Shown: piece after piece, positions 34,032 to 37,722 of the stretch
Layout: each line of letters opens with the position of its first letter
How positions within the stretch are numbered: position 1 is the stretch's first letter
Source of the DNA: Actinomycetota bacterium
Lineage (GTDB): Bacteria; Actinomycetota; Acidimicrobiia; Acidimicrobiales; Ilumatobacteraceae
NCBI GenBank assembly: GCA_009726095.1
Contig: WLMZ01000021.1
Coordinates: forward strand, 1 to 37,722
Direction of reading: 5' to 3'
Length of the DNA stretch: 37,722 nucleotides
Position numbers and translations under genes: made by a program
The notes under the pieces: generated by a model
The model's input: the letters and a program-made list of their open reading frames with translations, nothing else
Database searches by the model: none
Told to the model about the DNA's origin: nothing

Positions 34032-35165
34032 ATGACCATCGTGCACAACGACAACGAAACCATTCTCGGCCGCGCCGAGATCAACGACATCGACGCCATC
34101 TTGGCGATCCCCACCACGGATCCCGCCGAGATCCTGCACATCGTGAAGAACAACGCCGACACCATCTTCACCTGGGACTACACCTTGGCCCGGCCAGCGC
34201 TGCGCAAGCTGTACGAGAAGGCCAAGACCGGCCAGTGGAACGGCACCACCGACCTGCCATGGGACACCGATGTCGATGTCGAGCGCACCGTCAAGCAGGA
34301 TCAAGAGATGCTCGGCGCCGGTATCGACACCACCGTGTTCGACGGCACGCCGGTGGCGAAGTGGGGCGACAAGGAGTGGCTCGAGTTCGGCGTCGAGGGC
34401 CGCAACTGGCAGCTCAGCCAGTTCCTGCACGGCGAGCAGGGTGCGCTCATCTGCACCGCCAAGATCGTCGAGACCGTCCCGTGGTACGACGCCAAGTTGT
34501 ACGCCAGCACCCAGGTGATGGACGAAGCCCGTCATGTCGAGGTGTTCGCCCGTTACCTCGAGGAGAAGCTCGGCGGTGGGTACCAGGTGAATGCTCACCT
34601 GCGCATGCTGCTCGACGACATCATCAGCGACAGCCGATGGGACATGACCTATCTCGGCATGCAGGTGATGGTCGAGGGCCTCGCCCTGGCCGCGTTCGGC
34701 TTCTTGCACCAGACCACCCAGGAGCCGTTGCTGAAGCAGTTGCTGCGCTACGTCATGAGCGACGAAGCCCGCCATGTGGCCTTCGGCGTGCTGAGCCTCA
34801 AAGAGGTGTACGACGGCATGACCGACCTGGAGATGAAGGATCGCCAGGAGTTCGCGTTCGAGGCCGCCGTACGCATGCGCGACCGCTTCATGTCGCAAGA
34901 GGTGTGGGAGCGCATGGGCGTGAACGTTCGCGACATCGTGCCGATCGTGTTGGCCGACCCCACCCGCGTGATGTTCCAGTCGATGCTGTTCAGCAAGATC
35001 GTGCCGAACTGTAAGAAGCTGGGTCTGCTCGACCGTAACGACAAGTGGCTGCGCCACCGTTTCGAGGACATGGGCGTGATCCAGTTCGAGGATTGGGCCG
35101 ACACCGGCGAGGAATACGACGCCTTCGGCCTCGACGCCGCCGCAATGCCCGTCGCTGGCGAGTAG
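34032..35165 (+). CDS. Diiron ferritin-like oxidase/oxygenase-type protein
   Basis: This 377-residue protein belongs to the ferritin-like superfamily. Two ExxH metal motifs are visible: STQVMDEARHVEVFARYLEEK near residue 165 and RYVMSDEARHVAFGVLSLKE near 245. A Glu-rich helix before the first (EQGALICTAKIVETVPWYDAK) and MVEGLALAAF before the second can supply the other carboxylates, giving a four-helix diiron site. The pattern resembles R2-like/PaaA-type oxidases more than ferritin storage proteins. ATG 34032 follows AGGAGC. It lies downstream of the TetR gene and is probably its target. The substrate is unknown; desaturation, hydroxylation or peroxide handling are all possible. Confidence 0.75.
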   Translation: MTIVHNDNETILGRAEINDIDAILAIPTTDPAEILHIVKNNADTIFTWDYTLARPALRKLYEKAKTGQWNGTTDLPWDTDVDVERTVKQDQEMLGAGIDTTVFDGTPVAKWGDKEWLEFGVEGRNWQLSQFLHGEQGALICTAKIVETVPWYDAKLYASTQVMDEARHVEVFARYLEEKLGGGYQVNAHLRMLLDDIISDSRWDMTYLGMQVMVEGLALAAFGFLHQTTQEPLLKQLLRYVMSDEARHVAFGVLSLKEVYDGMTDLEMKDRQEFAFEAAVRMRDRFMSQEVWERMGVNVRDIVPIVLADPTRVMFQSMLFSKIVPNCKKLGLLDRNDKWLRHRFEDMGVIQFEDWADTGEEYDAFGLDAAAMPVAGE

Positions 35166-35182
35166 GGCGCTCGATCTGCCGC

Positions 35183-35225
35183 CGTGAATGCTGGGTGCAC
35201 CACAATCGTGCGCTCAGCATTCACG
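35183..35225. repeat. 43-bp palindromic element, copy 2
   Basis: The 11-bp arms CGTGAATGCTG and CAGCATTCACG are identical to copy 1 at 25583. In this copy the inner parts also pair (GGTGCAC with GTGCGCT, allowing G-T), giving a stem of about 18 bp with a CACAATC loop. It lies 17 bases after the diiron-protein stop, so a terminator function is possible. Confidence 0.8.
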
Positions 35226-35245
35226 AAGCCGTCGTGGCTCGACCG

Positions 35246-35273
35246 TTGCGGACCCGGTTGTGTTCACTACGAT
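35246..35273 (+). promoter_or_regulatory. Putative promoter of the winged-helix-dapA operon
   Basis: TTGCGG (35246-35251) and TACGAT (35268-35273) with a 16-base spacer. The -10 ends nine bases before ATG 35283, again fitting a short or absent leader. Confidence 0.4.
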
Positions 35274-35282
35274 GCGTTCGTC

Positions 35283-35900
35283 ATGGCACATCGTTCGCAC
35301 CCACTCTTTCGTACGCACCACGCGTTGCGCATCAAGGGTTTCGCCAAGACCGAGGTCGTGGCCGAAGTGGCCGGGCACCCGGTGGAGACGGCCGAGCAGC
35401 ACCTGCAGGAGCTCGTTGAAAAGGGCCACGCGCAGTTTCGAGAGGCTCGCTCGCTCTGGCAGCTCACCCCGGATGGCCGGTCGGCCCATGCCGAGGCGTT
35501 GGCCATCGATACCGCACACCTGCACCCCGAATCGTTGACCCATATCTACGACCCGTTCCTTGCGCTGAATAGCCGCTTCAAGGAACTGTGCGGAGACTGG
35601 CAGCTGCGCAACGGCGTACCCAACGACCACACCGACGTTGCGTACGACGCCGCGGTCGTTGCCCGTCTGGTCGCGCTCAATGCCGAGGCCCAGCCGTTGG
35701 TGGTTGCGATCGGGCATGAGTTCGAACGCTTCGCCGACTATTCGCGGCGACTGGCAGAAACGTGCCAGCGTGTGGTCGGTGGCGAAACAACAATGTTTAC
35801 CGGCGTGATGTGTGGCAGCTACCACGATGTGTGGATGGAACTGCACGAAGATCTCATCCTGACCCAGGGGATCGACCGTGCTCAGGAAGGATCGTTCTAA
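35283..35900 (+). CDS. Winged-helix-domain protein of unknown function
   Basis: This 205-residue protein opens with a winged-helix-like segment (FRTHHALRIKGFAKTEVVAE, then GHPVETAEQHLQELVEKGHA and a LWQLTPDGRSAHAEAL wing). A helical C-terminal domain (about residues 80-205) is rich in charged residues and Trp/His. From memory, the LRIKGFA ... LTPDGR arrangement resembles the small domain attached to actinobacterial pyruvate phosphate dikinases, but no kinase parts are present here. It may be a DNA-binding regulator. Its TAA overlaps the dapA ATG by one base (TAATG), so the two are translationally coupled. The start ATG 35283 has no ribosome site. Confidence 0.65.
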   Translation: MAHRSHPLFRTHHALRIKGFAKTEVVAEVAGHPVETAEQHLQELVEKGHAQFREARSLWQLTPDGRSAHAEALAIDTAHLHPESLTHIYDPFLALNSRFKELCGDWQLRNGVPNDHTDVAYDAAVVARLVALNAEAQPLVVAIGHEFERFADYSRRLAETCQRVVGGETTMFTGVMCGSYHDVWMELHEDLILTQGIDRAQEGSF

Positions 35901-36814
35901 TGGCTCGTTTCGGCCGGGTGCTCACCGCCATGGTGACCCCATTCAACGACGATGGCTCACTCAACCTTGATGTGGCCCAGCAACTGGCTCGTCATCTGCA
36001 GGATCACGGCAACGACGGCCTCGTCATTGCCGGTACCACGGGCGAGGCGCCGGTGCTCACCGACGACGAGCGCCTGTCGCTGTTTGCTGCGGTCATCGAA
36101 GCGGTCACCATTCCGGTCATCGCCGGTAGTGGTACCAACGACACGGCCCACTCGGTGCATCTCACCAAAGAGGCGGCGGCATTGGGCGCCGCAGGCATCC
36201 TGGCCGTCTGCCCGTATTACAACCGCCCCTCGATGGCGGGCATCGAGGGGCACATGCGTGCAATGGCTGCCGCCAGCGACCTGCCGGTGATGGTCTACGA
36301 CATCCCTGTCCGCACGGGCCGCAAGATCACGACGCCGACCCTGCTCAAACTGTTCCGTGAGGTGCCCACGATCGTGGCGCTCAAGGACGCTGCCGGTAAC
36401 CCCGGCGAGACGGCTTCGCTCATCAGCCTGGCCCCCGACGGCGTCGAGGTCTACAGCGGCGACGATGGGCTCACCCTGCCGCTGCTGGCCAGCGGCATCG
36501 TCGGCACGGTGGGCGTGGCCACACACTGGACCGGCGAGGACCACCAGCACATGTTCGATCTGTGGGACAAGGGCGACACCGTGGGCGCCCGTATCGTCAA
36601 CAGCCGCATGCTCGACAGCTTTGCGTTCGAGACCGGCGACGACGCTCCCAACCCCATTCCGTCGAAGGCAATGATGCGCCATCTCGGCATCCCAGTTGGT
36701 CAGGCCCGCCTGCCCATGGGCGATGCTCCCGAATTCATCGAGGTGCGTGCCCCTCAGGTGTGGGCCGACCTGCAACGATGGAGGAATGCATTCCCCCTCC
36801 AACCAAATCGCTGA
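35900..36814 (+). CDS. dapA: 4-hydroxy-tetrahydrodipicolinate synthase
   Basis: This 304-residue aldolase-fold enzyme condenses pyruvate and aspartate semialdehyde in the first committed step to diaminopimelate and lysine. The Schiff-base Lys lies in VALKDAAGNPGE and the proton-relay Tyr in CPYYNRPSMAG. The GTTGEAPVLTDDE binding loop is near residue 45 and PVRTGRKI near 140. Length is slightly above the norm (about 290-300). The start ATG 35900 has an AGGAAGGA ribosome site inside the upstream gene and overlaps its stop. rnj follows after three bases. Confidence 0.97.
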   Translation: MARFGRVLTAMVTPFNDDGSLNLDVAQQLARHLQDHGNDGLVIAGTTGEAPVLTDDERLSLFAAVIEAVTIPVIAGSGTNDTAHSVHLTKEAAALGAAGILAVCPYYNRPSMAGIEGHMRAMAAASDLPVMVYDIPVRTGRKITTPTLLKLFREVPTIVALKDAAGNPGETASLISLAPDGVEVYSGDDGLTLPLLASGIVGTVGVATHWTGEDHQHMFDLWDKGDTVGARIVNSRMLDSFAFETGDDAPNPIPSKAMMRHLGIPVGQARLPMGDAPEFIEVRAPQVWADLQRWRNAFPLQPNR

Positions 36815-36817
36815 TCT

Positions 36818-37722
36818 GTGAGCGTCACGACCCCTTCCCCCTCCGTCAAAATCGTCTTCCTCGGTGGTCTCGGCGAGATCGGCCGTAATTGCATGGTGAT
36901 CGAGCAGGACAACCAGCTGCTGCTCATCGATTGTGGCCTGATGTTTCCCGACGCCGACATGCATGGCATCGACCTGGTGCTGCCCGACTTCACCTGGCTG
37001 CGCGAGAACGCCGATCGCGTCGTGGGCTGCGTGGCCACGCACGGCCACGAGGATCACGTCGGTGCGTTGCAGTACCTGCTGCGCGAGCTGAGCTTCCCCA
37101 TCTACGGGTCCGCCGTCACGCTGGGTCTGGCTCGCAACCGCATCGAAGAAGCCGGTCTGATGGGCCGCACCGAGCTGGTCGTGGTGAAAGACGGCGAGCG
37201 GCGCATGATCGGGCCGTTCGACGTGGAGTTCATCCCCGTCACGCACAGCGTGCCGCATGCCCACGCCATCGTGTTGCACACCCCGCAGGGGGTCATCGTG
37301 CATTCGGGTGACTTCAAGCTCGACCTCACCCCGGTCGACGATCGTCGCACCGATCTGGCCCGGTTGGGAGCGATCTCCTCCACCGAGGGCGTGCGCCTGC
37401 TGTTGGCCGACAGCACCAACTCCGAGGAATGCGGCCACGCTCCCAGCGAGAAATCGGTGGGCGCCGTGCTGCGCCAGTTGTTCGCCGAGCAGACCGGGCG
37501 ACGCATCATCACCGCCAGTTTCGCCAGCCACCTGCACCGCATCCAGCAGATCGCCGACGCCGCCATCGCCAACGGCCGCGTGGTGGCCACGCTGGGGTTG
37601 AGCATCAAAAAGAACGTGCGGATGGGGCGCGAACTGGGCATCCTCAACATCCCCGATGCCTCGCTGATCGACATCGACGAAGCCGACAAGTACCCGCCCG
37701 AGCGCCTGTGCATCGTCTCCAC
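36818..37722 (+). CDS. rnj: Ribonuclease J, 3'-truncated by the window
   Basis: The first 301 residues of an RNase J (beta-CASP metallo-beta-lactamase). The start is GTG 36818, three bases after the dapA stop. The N terminus VKIVFLGGLGEIGRNCMVIE and the zinc motif THGHEDHVGA (HxHxDH) are intact, followed by the later metal His in VTHSVPHAHAI and HSGDFKLD. The beta-CASP segment LLLADSTNSEECGHAPSEKSVG is typical. RNase J combines 5'-3' exonuclease and endonuclease activity in mRNA decay and rRNA maturation. dapA-rnj adjacency is conserved in actinobacteria, including mycobacteria. The reading frame is open at the right edge. Confidence 0.96.
   Translation, partial: MSVTTPSPSVKIVFLGGLGEIGRNCMVIEQDNQLLLIDCGLMFPDADMHGIDLVLPDFTWLRENADRVVGCVATHGHEDHVGALQYLLRELSFPIYGSAVTLGLARNRIEEAGLMGRTELVVVKDGERRMIGPFDVEFIPVTHSVPHAHAIVLHTPQGVIVHSGDFKLDLTPVDDRRTDLARLGAISSTEGVRLLLADSTNSEECGHAPSEKSVGAVLRQLFAEQTGRRIITASFASHLHRIQQIADAAIANGRVVATLGLSIKKNVRMGRELGILNIPDASLIDIDEADKYPPERLCIVS

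Noticed and set aside
34584..34601. Palindrome CAGGTGA-ATGC-TCACCTG containing GTGAATGCTCAC, similar to the 43-bp element arms
   Set aside because: It lies inside the diiron coding sequence, has a different layout and lacks the CTG...CAG arm ends; treated as coincidence.
35957..37537. Long antisense frame across dapA and rnj
   Set aside because: It crosses two well-identified genes and has a shadow-type composition.
1..37722. CRISPR array, prophage, IS element or transposase
   Set aside because: No spaced direct repeats, integrase, transposase or target-site duplication seen; the only dispersed repeat is the 43-bp palindrome.

Overview
The window is high-GC DNA from an actinomycete-type bacterium. 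The evidence is a fused FO synthase (FbiC, coenzyme F420), a wax-ester synthase/diacylglycerol acyltransferase, a TIGR03086 DinB-like protein, PxKF- and TIG-domain secreted proteins, and the conserved order rpsO ... pnp - M16 peptidase - dapB ... dapA - rnj. I favour the Acidimicrobiia (Ilumatobacter-like), but that is inference. There are no rRNA, tRNA, IS or CRISPR elements. Both ends cut genes: a TIG-repeat surface protein on the left and RNase J on the right.

Layout. 1-6.2 kb: tail of a nine-domain TIG protein, then a lipid/ester block (membrane-anchored alpha/beta hydrolase, WS/DGAT, second alpha/beta hydrolase). 6.2-9.9 kb: leftward importer operon (ATPase, permease, an unusual chorismate mutase-VOC fusion, NMT1-like lipoprotein). 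9.9-19.7 kb: housekeeping core (rpsO, fbiC, decayed PAP2 remnant, ribE, DUF1269 protein, pnp, M16 peptidase, small helical protein, dapB). 19.7-22.7 kb: thiol peroxidase, DedA-like membrane protein, acyl-CoA ligase. 22.7-26.2 kb: a secreted trio (cupredoxin lipoprotein, beta-helix lipoprotein, DUF1996 protein) and a TIGR03086 protein. 26.4-30.6 kb: a 1415-residue secreted modular protein. 30.7-33.4 kb: polar amino-acid ABC importer whose permease carries a CD225/dispanin-like N-terminal segment. 33.4-35.2 kb: TetR regulator with a clear operator, then a diiron ferritin-like protein. 35.2-37.7 kb: a winged-helix protein translationally coupled to dapA, then rnj.

The core joins mRNA decay (PNPase, RNase J), ribosomal protein S15 and lysine/peptidoglycan precursor synthesis (DapA, DapB). 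Compared with the tight rpsO-pnp-pepR order of other actinobacteria, it is opened up by inserted genes. Many starts lack a Shine-Dalgarno sequence and instead have a TANNNT box 5-9 bases upstream, which suggests leaderless transcripts. Convergent gene pairs end in hairpins that often contain both stop codons. A 43-bp palindromic element with identical 11-bp arms occurs twice, 9.6 kb apart, after unrelated genes.

Most notable for follow-up: the repeated palindrome, the chorismate mutase-VOC fusion that lacks the expected third metal ligand, the CD225-permease fusion, the cupredoxin/beta-helix/DUF1996 cassette, and an M16 gene without a canonical start codon at the homology-predicted position.
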